A DNA stretch of 64,000 nt, from the NCBI GenBank assembly GCA_029582265.1, contig CM055819.1, forward strand, positions 42,113,263 to 42,177,262, written 5' to 3'. The position numbers and the translations under genes are program-made. This document shows, piece after piece, positions 22,533 to 33,739 of this stretch (position 1 is the stretch's first letter; each line of letters begins with the position of its first letter). A model generated the notes under the pieces. That model was not told where the DNA came from, ran no database searches, and saw only the letters and a program-made list of their open reading frames with translations. The DNA is from Zoroaster sp. YZ-2022 (Eukaryota; Echinodermata; Asteroidea; Forcipulatida; Zoroasteridae).

Positions 22533-22859
22533 TATGTTTACAAACTGTGGGACTGACACAATTTACATGACATTACATTTTACATTTCAAAACATTTTAC
22601 AATTATAAAGAAAATACAATCAAACAAATTAAAAGTAACAATAATTATAATCAAAGTCGGATATTGTAAACTAAATCAGTAGAAATGGGGGCACAAACAG
22701 AAAAGCATAAGGTTGTGGGAGGACAGTCCTTACGGACAATCAATGAATAAGCAAACAAACAGGCAGACATGTTCTAGTGGTAGGACGGCACCAAGTGTCG
22801 ATGTCACGTAAGGGGATCAGTTAACTTAAAATGAACTTATTTTATGTTAAAATAGTATA

Positions 22860-22945
22860 CAAATAATGAATGTTTATGAGTGCAATGGTGAGAATGAAAA
22901 TATTCTCTCCATTGCACGAATGCAAAACATTCATTATTTGTTTTA
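22860..22945. repeat. Small foldback
   Basis: Inverted arms: ATAATGAATGTTT with AACATTCATTAT, and GTGCAATGG-GAGAAT with ATTCTC-CCATTGCAC, around an AAAT centre. Confidence 0.75.
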
Positions 22946-23103
22946 TATAACATCTAAGTAGATCTTTGTCATTTGATTGGAGGATAAAATTATAAGAATA
23001 AACAAAATATACAAGATTGTATTCTGGCATCCACTACTTTATTTTTCGGCTTATGACGCACGGTTTGGTCGAATGATTGTGCCTTGACAAAAGAGGGCGT
23101 TTT

Positions 23104-23277
<174 letters not shown>

Positions 23278-23612
23278 ACTTATATAGCACACGTATCGAC
23301 CAAACTGGTGCTCAAGGCGCATGACATTATTACCCTTGATCATCAGGCTCATAAATCATTCCTGAAACCATCTCAGCTCCCTGGGGAGTATACAGCTCAA
23401 TTGCTGCCATTTCAGCGCATGGGCTAGTCAAACACAACAACCAACTCTGCCCTCACAGGTACCCATTTACTCCTGGGTGGAGAGAAGCAATTATGGTAAA
23501 GTGCCTTGCTCAAGGACACAAGTACCCCGGTCGCGGTTGGGATTCGAACCCACATTCTGACGACTCAGCCATCAGAACACAATCCGATTCACTGACCCGC
23601 TCCACCATGGCA
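23278..23612 (-). mobile_element. tRNA-derived SINE (MetaSINE-like)
   Basis: On the minus strand: a tRNA-like head with A box (TGGAGCGGGTCAGTG region) and B box (GGGTTCGAATCCC), then the conserved central block TGTCCTTGAGCAAGGCACTT and CACCCAGGAGTAAATGGGTA, and a 3' part ending GCGCCTTGAGCACCAG and TATATAAGTCTAC before the ATT tail. The order head, central domain, 3' tail matches widespread marine-invertebrate SINEs; it is transcribed by pol III and relies on a LINE for movement. Confidence 0.88.
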
Positions 23613-23817
23613 CTCTGCGTACTACTGTGTATATAACGCATGATGTGGTCTAGCGTGCAATAGATCAAATGGGATGGAACCAAAATGCACGGTGAATGGA
23701 ACCAAGTTGCACGGTTTATGACGTAGGCCTTGTAATGGTTTGATTAATTAATGCAGCGTGACCTACGATCCTCCAATCAATGACAAGGATCTACTTGGGT
23801 GTTATCTAACAGTAGTT

Positions 23818-24110
23818 ATTAGGTGTTCGGGTATGCACCCGAAACACCTATTGTTTTTGTTCGGTTTTTTTAGGTGTTCGGGTATGTACCCGAAACACCT
23901 AACGTTTTTGTTCGTTTTTTTTCTTTCGTTTTTTTCTTTTTCTTCTCCTTCTTCTTCTTCTCCCCATCGACTGTCTACAAAAAAACACATACTTGCAAAC
24001 TTCACATGAACTTGAAACTTGGCATATACTTAGAACTTAACACGTAGGTGAAACAAAATTTGTGACGTCATGATTAGGTCATCAGATATCGAATTTTGAT
24101 ACCTCATTCT
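23818..24110 (+). repeat. Dispersed repeat E, copy 1, with AGGTGTTCGGGT palindromes
   Basis: Two near-perfect inverted repeats (AGGTGTTCGGGTATGCACCC followed by GAAACACCT) at 23821 and 23871, a pyrimidine tract, then about 170 bp (CGACTGTCTACAAAAAAACA through ATTAGGTCATCAGATATCGA) repeated at 28520-28660 in the same orientation. Confidence 0.75.
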
Positions 24111-25290
24111 TTATTTGTTAAAACGTTTCGATTACGTTGGATAATCAAAGTCTACACGGCTGTTTCAACGCTAAAAAAGTGCGCCCTCTGTTGGTGAATC
24201 TAAATCAGCTCTGGTCGTGCTCATTATGTATGCATGTTTAAGGAATTGAGCGTTTACGCTTCGGAAATGCAATTGACTCGGCTATCGTGACCCCTGAAAA
24301 AATTGTGTTTCTGATCAATTCGTTTCGCAACATGTATTATGTGATTGACTAAAATCCTTTTTAGGTTATTTTTTTATGTCAGCATAATCTATTTATTCTG
24401 AAAAAGGTCACTTAATAGCTCTTTTCGAGGTCGTTGAATCGATTAACTGCCACATGTTTCAACAGTTGGGTGCATGCAGACCTGCGGAGGAAACCTTCCA
24501 CAAAAGCGAGTGTTTCACTATTTTTTGAATTTTTCCTATCACCAGTGGATGTTTCATCGTTGAAAACAGACATTATTATGCACACTTAATTGAAGGTGAG
24601 TCTGGGCAATGACAAAATTACGAGAATCTTTGATTTAAAAATAAGCATTTTAACCGACTTCAGACATGTCAGATGTGTTGTAACGCATTGGTTGATGCAT
24701 GCATGCAGATAGATTGATGACAGTGCAGTCGGTAATGTGTACGGTATGGGCGCCAGTGAATGGTACTAGTACTTTAAACGTTGGGACTAATTTAGCGGGT
24801 ACCCGGTTTTATGTAAACAAAGTGTGCTTACGTGGGTTTTTCCTCCATGACTCTTTTGAAATACTAGTACTATAGTATTAGTGGTAAATAGTCTGTAACG
24901 TTAGGAGAGTGAAGCCTAGGCATGAGTATGTTAGCTCTGTGAAATTAAATAATTGATTTTTAAAATTTAAACAAACAAATGGTCTGAACAGTGAACAACA
25001 AAAGGGCTGAAAACATTAAAAACATTAGTACAGCTGGACATGTCTACCAATGTCATGCATGTATAATACATGGAGGTACTTTGTAAATCGTCCTCATCAG
25101 GATTTACTACTCAATAGAGAATTTCACATGGTGTCACCGTAATTAGTCTTACTTAATCATGAAATTTAAAGAATATCATTTATGATACTTTTCATAATTT
25201 GTGATCACGTGAAATCATGAAATGGTTTTGAATACAACAAGATAAAACATGCTTATTTTCAGTTTAATTTTCTTTTCACGGCTGATCTTC
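24111..25290. other. Region upstream of a small gene; possible 5' exon
   Basis: Mainly unique sequence. A strong donor (TTGAAG followed by GTGAGT) at about 24595 could end a 5' exon of the gene whose last exons are at 25295-25933, but no clear coding frame supports it. Confidence 0.3.
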
Positions 25291-25294
25291 CTAG

Positions 25295-25933
25295 ATGGAA
25301 CTCCCTCAATTCTGGTGTGGCGATGGTTTGATCACTTTATGGGAACATTGCAAACAGTAGGATTAGCTGCAAAGGTAAGAGTTATGTCATATTAGGAAAC
25401 AGTCCGGCAGTGGGTTAGAAATGAACAGACTTTACAGATATTTTTATTGTTTTAAGTAGTAAACTCTTTGTATGTGTAAAACTGTACCATGAAATTGCTG
25501 TAAAGGGAAGTTACAACAATGGTAAATCTAAAAACCTATAAATCAATCATCCTGAGAAATGATTTGGTTTTCATGTTAGAGAAAAGAGGAATCGTTGTCA
25601 AAAACGGAAAAAACATGTAACAGTTTTTGTTTATATTTTTTACAAGGATGTGTTAGTACCATATACCAATGTACATGTACATTCCCTTTATTTTTATATT
25701 GCATTTTTAGATACATGGACCCCAAAATGTAAGTAAATAGGCCCTGAACTATTTGACCAATGAAAGATTTTCTAGAGATTTGATGTAACAATGAAAAACC
25801 ACAAATAATACACGAGGTAGTGTATCCCATGTGTATGTATACATACATGTACATATGTGTAAAACAATGTTGTTTTTCTTATTTTTGACAGATCTTTATT
25901 CATGCCCTTATTCCTGGTATTGTGGTGGTGTGA
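25295..25933 (+). CDS. Last two exons of a small membrane protein, DUF6356-like
   Basis: Exon 25295-25374 follows a pyrimidine-rich acceptor (ATCTTCCTAG) and ends at AAAG|GTAAGA. In the frame entering after two bases it is open: GTPSILVWRWFDHFMGTLQT, then VGLAAK. Exon 25892-25933 follows ATTTTTGACAG, is in phase, reads IFIHALIPGIVVV and stops at TGA 25931. The joined end (aromatic-His-Phe, then a helix with Ala-Lys and an IHALIPG motif) resembles the short family of DUF6356-type proteins (Pro-Ser then Tyr-x-x-His, hydrophobic, His-Ala-x-x-Pro), recalled from memory. Upstream exons were not identified. A 3' UTR would run to the AATAAA at 26631. Confidence 0.5.
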
Positions 25934-26630
25934 TGGCACTGCATGATGCTTAACAACTTTTGCAGAGGATCTTTCATTCCGTGAACTTCACGTCCTGCCA
26001 TGTTGAATTCAGTATGTACCAGCTTGCCACCTTATGGCACCTCCAATAGACCAATTTCTACTTTATACATACATGTAAATGTAGCTTTGGGCTGATGTTG
26101 ATTCCAGAGAAACTTCAGTAAATTCAGTAAATCAGGAGTACAATGTCTGTGTCAAAACAGCATGGAGTCAAGGAGTTGAACAATTGTAATATCTTGAGTG
26201 TAGGAAAACTGAACAATATCCGTACTATTGCGCAGGATTTCTGTGTAAAAGAGGATGTGAATGATAAATCTGATGTCGCGTACATCTGCAAACATTTGAA
26301 CTAAACCTGTCATAAATCAGTGCACTATGACGTTCAAGTTAATCATCATTGCCAAGGCCTGATTTGCATCTAGGGCTCTACTCTCTTTTTTTCATCCTTT
26401 TGGAGCTAAACACTGTTCTTCAGTACATCATTGTTATGATTCAAAATATTCTTGAAAATATTTTTCTGTGTACTCACCTAGGCCCAATATCAGTGCTGCT
26501 TAGTTTATAGTTATACCCATGAACTTGTTTTGTGTGGGCTGGGTGAAACAACATTTGCGGTATCAAAAACGTAAGCACTTAATGTGATTAAACTTGCATA
26601 GCCAGGTTAATTTATGATGTATTATTTGAA

Positions 26631-26636
26631 AATAAA
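26631..26636 (+). terminator. Polyadenylation signal candidate
   Basis: AATAAA about 700 bases downstream of the stop codon at 25931-25933, and just before the next transposon at 26732. Confidence 0.35.
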
Positions 26637-26731
26637 GGGGTTTTATGCACTGTTCAGTACCTAAAACTTATGTTCGCATAAAGACTGCAGACTAGATTGA
26701 GGTAAACAAAGACAGATATGACATGTGAATA

Positions 26732-28212
26732 TGTGACCCGCTCTGAGAAAAGGTGATATAAGTCGCGCTATGCATTAATGCACAATGGGCCATTCCATGT
26801 TGAGAAGGTGAAAAATTATTGCAGATTTGATTTTTTTGTTGTTGTCTTGTATTGCATCTTTGATTTCTATTTTTTCAGATTTCATTCACAGAAATGTTTA
26901 TTTCCATGAATAAAGTGAAAAAAATCCATCATTTTGTGTGCATTGTTGTCTTGCTTTGTTTTAGACTGAGTACGTTACGCGGGACAAAAGGCCATGATTT
27001 GTCCCTTCAATTCTTCTATACCCACCATGTAAAGTTTGGTATCGTCTGATAGCTTGACATCCACTATTTCCAAATTTAATTATGCTTTAGGCCATAGGTC
27101 AGATGCAAATGAGTTACGAAGAAAAGAAATTGATAAACAAACTACCCCTTGTTGCTACGGGTGTCGCGATCTCGTAACACGTGTGTACAACACGGCCCAT
27201 ACTGGCTACAGCGCATGCGCACTAGTGCCAATTTAGCTTGCAGCGCATGCTTCACTCTTTCGTTGTTTACGTGGCTGTTCGATTTAGAAACTAACGTTAC
27301 AATCTTTCTGAAAGTATCGCATTTTCCACAATTTTAGTTTTGTATTTTCTTTAGTATATCTTCGTAATAATGTGTTCGAAGGATCGTTGTTTTGCCGATG
27401 CATTAAACGAAATTCGTGATGCCAACCTTCACAGTATTGAAGATGAGATCGTTGGATTTGTGAATGATTATTTCATGGGCGACGATGTCGATGCACGACG
27501 ACGAGTCCTCTGAATCGAGTGACGGCAGTGACATTGACAGTGTTACTGTTAGTGAAAATGACGAAGAAAATGACCGAATTGACCCCAGACCAACCAATGT
27601 TAGTTGTGGACATTGTTCCCTTCGAGCATGAAAGAGAAAGTAATGGTGCCCTCGAGTGTGATGCCTACCGCGTAAAGGCCGGGGATTTCAACTGCAGTTG
27701 CCAGCTTTACCGCGGCGGCCCATGTTCCCAGCGTTTTTGTTTCCTTGATATTCTTTCTTTGAGTAATAGTCTTTGTTACTTAGTTTGGGTTTAGTAAGAA
27801 TTTCTCAAGTAATTTTTTTAACTCATAAAATTTAGTTTTGGGTATCAGGGGAAAAAATAAAAATTAAACATCAATTGTAACATCAATGGAAAAATATTAA
27901 CAAATCACCCACGAAAATTTCAAACAGATGGCATTACAGGAACATGTTCGTTGCTAGGTGGAATTAATGTGAGCTTTTCAGCATCATTTTTCAACGACGC
28001 AAAACATTTCAAAGGCCGTTTTCTCTGTTATGTAAATCAGTCATCATGGAAACTATCAATATGCAAATACGCAATTATCTCCATAACGGTAAGGGCTACA
28101 GAGCTCTACCATTATACCAAATGAAAGCTTATGTTGAGTGCTTTCCAGCCATATATAAAACTCAATTTTAAATTTTTGCGAGATATATCACCCTTTCTCA
28201 GAGCGGGTCACA
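26732..28212. mobile_element. TA-flanked TIR element, 1481 bp, with decayed coding remnant
   Basis: Near-perfect 29-bp terminal inverted repeats (TGTGACCCGCTCTGAGAAAA, one mismatch) flanked by TA at 26730-26731 and 28213-28214. Inside, from ATG 27370, a frame reads MCSKDRCFADALNEIRDANL and continues to an acidic Asp/Ser/Glu-rich stretch after a one-base shift near 27490, followed by a Cys-containing segment (NVSCGHC). This looks like a decayed host-like or transposon protein; I do not recognise the family. TA flanks fit Tc1/mariner-like or related transposases. Confidence 0.75.
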
Positions 28213-28454
28213 TATAAAGATTGTACCCATCTCTACCAAACATCTCAAAATTAACATGTGACAATGTTGCCAGAGAAAATATTATAGGGCTGTGATTCCT
28301 TTTTAAAAATTACTATTTTTGTGATAGTAAAAACAAAACAACTGAAAGTTAGGAACAGAAAATTTAAATAAATGTTAATATGAAAAAAAACTAATAATGC
28401 AAAGTTTCTTTCAAAAACATTCTGACGTCATCATCACTACCCTGACAAAATCCG

Positions 28455-28665
28455 AACACCTATGTGTTTGTCATATGACAAACACTTAAGTCTAGTTTTT
28501 TTTTCTTCTCCTTCTTCTCCGGATAGACTGTCTACAAAAAAACACATACTTGCAAACTGCACATGAACTTGAAACTTGGCATATACTTAGAACTTAACAC
28601 GTAGATGAAACAGAATTTGTGACGTCATGATTAGGTCATCAGATATCGAATTACGATAATTCAAA
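28455..28665 (+). repeat. Dispersed repeat E, copy 2
   Basis: Begins near CCGAACACCTATGTGTTTG, passes a TTCTTCTCC tract, and shares ACACATACTTGCAAACT, ACATGAACTTGAAACTTGGC and TGACGTCATGATTAGGTCAT with 23818-24110. Confidence 0.75.
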
Positions 28666-28928
28666 GTTTAATCATTAAAAAAATCATATCGAGGGATCTG
28701 AAAAATCAATAAAATTACTGATTTAGTCTGGGAAAAATATGTAGTTTATCATGAGTGTAAAGAGTGTGAAATATGTGACATTAGAGACGAGGATATGTTT
28801 GAGTTTGATATTTATTTGTACTGAAAACACGACATTTTTGTAAAAAAAGAAACACACTTTTCGTTAAAATTTACGCGCAATCTGTTATTTCCACTACGTC
28901 CGCAATACTCAATCGAGTGGGCCGGGCA

Positions 28929-28935
28929 TATAAAA
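28929..28935 (+). promoter_or_regulatory. TATA box candidate in a GC-rich pocket
   Basis: TATAAAA sits between GGGCCGGGCA and CAGTCCGGCCGGCGG, a GC island in AT-rich DNA, about 155 bases upstream of the ATG at 29090. This is the classic layout of a TATA-containing promoter, but no transcript evidence exists. Confidence 0.4.
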
Positions 28936-29089
28936 CAGTCCGGCCGGCGGAACGGTAAAACTGTATGTCGCCCTCAATCGGCTGAAACAGATACTGAAAT
29001 ACCCGTACGTGCACATGTACAATACAATCAACGGTGTTTGCGTGTGGTGCCCACACAAATTCTGTCTAAGAAATTGAGGGAGTGTAAAA

Positions 29090-29115
29090 ATGGATCGCCA
29101 ACATAGTTATAAAGG
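29090..29115 (+). CDS. Possible first coding exon
   Basis: AAAAATGGATCGCCAACATA has a favourable Kozak context, encodes MDRQHSYK and meets a donor GTAGGT at 29116. A downstream exon-like segment lies at 30012-30234. Joining them directly leads to an early stop, so a missing exon, a different acceptor or a non-coding transcript is possible. Confidence 0.3.
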
Positions 29116-29800
29116 GTAGGTATCTTGAATTTAATTGTTAAGAGGATTTCTTGTATTTATCTTCGTGTTTTTATACAAGAAAAGCCATTTTTTAAGCGTT
29201 GGGTTGGCTGGTAACGTTAATGTAGTTGCATTGTGCCTGACGTTAACGTTAGTTATGTGAACATACATTGTACTTTGAACAGTAAACAACTCACCACTTT
29301 TCTAACAAAATATGAACAGATGTCACTAAAATGTATTTAGAATGTAAATAAGGATAGGAAAATTCAGTTGTTAAGGTTATGGCATATTTTGTAATTTATG
29401 TTTTCTCCAAAAATCTTCAGTTTGTGCACAAATTAACGTCAAGTAGTGATTGTTTACTGCACTTTCCCTTAATTTTTTTACCCTTCTTAGATACAAAACA
29501 ACTTACATAGACAATTATTTCACAGGAAAAATGCACAATATTCATGACACAATACTTCATGTACTTGTATAAGTTGTTAATGTTAGTCCTGCTCCCTGGG
29601 GAGGCCTCTCTCAGACATCTCTCACATGAAACTATGAGACTCAGCAATTTCCTTAAATACCTTTCTCTTTTGATGCGAGTTTCACGCAAGAACATTTCTT
29701 AAATTTATTACACATTGTCAAGAATAATTGTGTGCAATTTTGACAACAACCAATGCCCTTTTCAATTTTAATGGTCCAGCTACTCCAAAATTATACACTA

Positions 29801-30032
29801 TTTTCCCCATTCATATAAATTAGAACTTCTCTGAATTTTCAAATACTTTATTCTTGGTCCATGTACTTGTAAAACCTTCCTACTATTTTGTACAGCATGT
29901 TCACTGTGATGTATTATTTTCCTCATTCACATAAATTAGAACTTATCTGAAATTTCAAATACTTTATTTTTGGTCCATGTACTTATAAAACTTTCCTATT
30001 ATGTTTTACAGCATGTTGACTCTGTATCATGG
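29801..30032. repeat. Tandem duplication of 116 bp including a splice acceptor
   Basis: Two copies starting TTTTCCCCATTCATATAAAT (29801) and TTTTCCTCATTCACATAAAT (29917). Each ends in a TTTGTACAG or TTTTACAG acceptor followed by CATGTT, so the duplication supplies two alternative acceptors. Confidence 0.8.
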
Positions 30033-30234
30033 CACAGACTAAGTTTCAGCGTACAGCACCCCGACACGGCGCTGACACCACATCCAAATGCAGTATCGTA
30101 ACTGTTCAAGTCATCAACAATCTTCAGTTTGTAGGCTACACGATGGTATGGTTTAACGTCTTACGTTAACAGATCATTTGAGAATCCGTGCACAATTAAT
30201 GGAAGTGGTCTTCATTACTTGGTTTCGTTTGAAG
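30012..30234 (+). CDS. Exon-like segment with a 46-codon ORF
   Basis: Bounded by an acceptor (TGTTTTACAG) and a donor (TTTGAAG|GTATGT). An ATG at 30029 opens 46 codons beginning MAQTKFQRTAPRHGADTTSK and stops at TAA 30167. No family recognised. Could be a short coding exon, or part of a non-coding RNA. Confidence 0.3.
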
Positions 30235-31549
30235 GTATGTAAACTTTCACATTTTTTATAGATGTATGTTCGTTTTAGTATAATTTTATAGATATTGATT
30301 ACATAAAACCATGGTTAACGTTAAAAACCTTAGTGTGGCAATGGTATCACATGTGCCGCGCCTGAAGTGAAATAGGTCAACTCGTATGCGTGCTCGTACT
30401 TTTACCAATTCACACTTATTTTGGTCAACTCAACCCGGAAAAATATTTATTACTGAATATTTACTGGCATGCGTACGGATTGACATCCGGTGGAGTACGC
30501 GTTGGTAAAAGTACAAGTTAATTTAGCTACACTATAGTGTCTGTAGTTCCTCATAATAATAGTAGTACTTATGTCCTGTGTGGTGATGGCTGCATTGCAG
30601 TTTACTTTATACTAGCACTTAATTTTCTCACTAAAGTAGACCAGAAACAAATATCAGCACCTTTATTGAGATAATGAAATGGTCACATCATGGAGGAAGG
30701 AAGACGTCACATGTAGTTCTATTCCATTGTAAAACCTAACTTAAAGGCATTGTTCTGAAGGGATCATTTTTCTGAAGTTACATCAATCCATCAATCCATC
30801 ATGCTGATAATAACATATAAGGGCATTCTAAGTTATGTGTGTTTTGTTAGCATGACCCATTATTCTTCGTCCCTCATGTTTTTACATGATTCGTTTATAT
30901 TTCAGATCAACGATATCCATTTGTGCTACTGCTACAAGGTGTGTTGTCTGTGTAACTTTGTGATCCAATGGCCAGTATTTGAAGTTTATCCATTCATCAA
31001 AGGAGTTAACGTATTATTCAAATTATTTTATATGGACTTATCCTATCTGTGGCAGTCTTGACCCTCAAGGGAATTGTTTTTTCAGGACCTCAAGACACAT
31101 CTAGGTCGTTCTAGGAATTTCTTTAACATGTTAGAACAAAAATAGTACTGAGGAATTCTTATTATTTTTTTGACTGGACGCAAACATCCTCACAAATGTA
31201 ATTATTAAGCAATATCTGTTGGTGATCTAGTAAAATGTATATTGCCGACAGTGAATCACTGGCAGTTGGGCCATATAAACATAGTAAACATACCCCCCCC
31301 CCCCAATCTTCATTGCATGGGTGTGTCAGCCTTGGAATACCTTTTGCCAGATCACCCAATTAAAGTTCCTACACTGTAAAAAATAATTGGTCATTTTGAC
31401 TAAAACAAAATAGTCCAGCATGATGTCTGACATGACTTATTATAATTAGTCAAAAACTTAGTGCTTGACTAGTGGATTTAGTCAAAAATGCGACTAGAAT
31501 TAATTAGTCCTATGACTAGATTTAAATGATGTCTCATACGACTAATCTT

Positions 31550-31640
31550 TAGTCCAGCAACCTTTTAGCTTAGTCCAGCGACTTTTTAGCTTAGTCCAGT
31601 GACTTTTTAGCTTAGTCCAGTTACTTTTAAGATTAGTCCA
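31550..31640. repeat. Four 22-bp subterminal repeats
   Basis: Direct copies of a unit of the type TTTTTAGCTTAGTCCAGCGA, the last ones diverged. They lie about 180 bp inside the CACTG end at 31372, where CACTA elements carry transposase binding repeats. The core TTAGTC is also scattered through 31380-31550 and 48420-48620. Confidence 0.7.
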
Positions 31641-31981
31641 GCACCTTAATATTAATCATTCAAAGTTATGACTAATGGCATTAGTCAAAGACAATTTTGG
31701 TTTTGACAAGTTAGCATCGGTCTATCAGCTAATGATGAATGAACACTTTCTGCAACAAAAAGGAAAGCCACATGTGTCTTTATTATATGCAAACAATTCA
31801 GTTAACACTAAATTTACTCAATACTGTCTTTTAACAATTATTTCACCCAAAGTGGAATACCGTAATTCAAACGTTCAAGAGACAATTGTCCATTATAACT
31901 GGTGCTGATTTATTTATATTTATAACTGGTGCTGATTTATTTATATTTATAATAGAATCATAATACAATAGAAAAAAGGGT

Positions 31982-32184
31982 CAGTATCCTCTCGATCAGA
32001 GCAGACTTTCAACAGGGCATGGAATCGATGCCCTAGTTTAAGATGAACACAGTGCATGGCTGCAAATTACTGGCTCATTTATGCAGCAGCAACAGTAATA
32101 TAACCTTATCATGTGGAAAATTATTTTCAGGCCCCGATGTAACAAGCACCGTGATTCCAGGCCCTGTTGATCATGATGATACTG
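31982..32184. mobile_element. TIR element family A, full copy
   Basis: Left CAGTATCCTCTCGATCAGAG and AACAGGGCATGGAATC; right complement CAGTATCATCATGATCAACA and GGGCCTGGAATC. 203 bp, non-coding; the most complete copy in the window. Confidence 0.8.
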
Positions 32185-33735
32185 CACCTTGAAACATGCA
32201 AAATATCTTTCTGCATATCAAGAGCTTTAATCAATGCACACATACCACTAAAATGTGTCCTATAAAACTTGATTTTCTATTTCCTAGTTTGGTCAACCAT
32301 CCAATTATGTCACTTCAAAAGAGGATGGTGTAACATGTATACATGTACACATAAACAGCTCTATGACTGATTACTTTGATGAGGTCAGATTTGATCCAGA
32401 AACAGACACTAGCCAGTTTGTAAACCAATCAAAAACCTTTGTCAAAATATGAACTTTAATGCATTTAGGTTTGTTATACATCTATGCAAATTCATTTTTG
32501 CAAATTCCAAGATAGAATGCAGTGTTCCCTTCAAAAGTTGACTGACTCCATGTACATAACAACACATTGACCCAAAAAATTTATTTAAAAGTGGAAGTTA
32601 CATGCTAAGGCCCCCCAAAAAAGTCTCCGTTTCTGGTCATCGGTTGGCTTCAAAGGCTTAGGTTACTTTTAAGACACCTGTGGATAATAAAACAATTGTG
32701 ATGGTACCGTAATTTTTCTTCGAAAAATATGCAAAATTTTAAAGAATTAACAATTCATTAAAATTCTTTACTGGCATATGAAGATATATTACACATGGTA
32801 TGCATGTGTAAAATGCCTGATTTGTTAAAGGCATTATGAAATGAATTTATTTACTTGAAAACATTATGCACAACTCTATTTCCATGCTAAAATCACTTTT
32901 CTACCAATTGTCAGATTGTGGATGTTTTGATACACTTTATGGCTATATTTGTCGTATGCTAATGAGAATTTGTATATTCATGAGCGAATTAGTAATGTCA
33001 CAGCAGGAATCAGATGCAACGTCACAGTTGATTTGTGTACAAAATTTCATTGAATTCCATGTCTTTTCAAAAGTCAGTTCTCTTAATTTGTGTCTGGTTA
33101 CCAATCAGAAAACTTGATGAGGTGACCACTGTTTTCTTGGGCAAGGTTTAGGGTTTTAATTTTGTCACTTTCAGTGCTGCTGTAAACACTGAGTTCATGT
33201 TGTGATCTCACAAACAGAACGCTCATGTGTCAAGAATAAGCATGAACATTTTGTTACAAATTTAAACAGTACAATCAGTCTTTACTGCAAAAAATAGACT
33301 TCCCATAAAATTGCATTTCATATGTCCTTTAACTTGAGATTCAGTAATGAACTAAAATTTCCCATACAAAATGTACAGACATATATATTAGAAATGTGAT
33401 GTTTTTGGATGTTAACAAATTTTGCACTGGAAGGGTATCAAATACAATGGCATTTACAAGGTTTTAATGTGAGGTAAGAGACTTGTAATATTTTCCTCCT
33501 TTTATAAGGACTTTTATAAGGAAATTGAGTAAATTACAAAACTTAATTTGACCTTACAGTCCCTCTTTAAAGGATACATTTACTACAAGATCTACTTCAA
33601 ATGTTTTGGTTGAGTTTTTGATGGGGCATGAAAATTAATCAGAGAATTAAATGTTGTTATTTAGCTTCTCTAACAGAGATAAAACACTTCGTTCGAGAGG
33701 AATATTGTCCTGAATATTCAGGACAATCTTCTGGA
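32185..33735. other. AT-rich stretch, no feature supported
   Basis: No exon with both splice sites and family-like sequence was found on either strand. It is 3' of the minus-strand gene that ends at 33740 and may include its 3' UTR. Confidence 0.35.
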
Positions 33736-33739
33736 AAAA

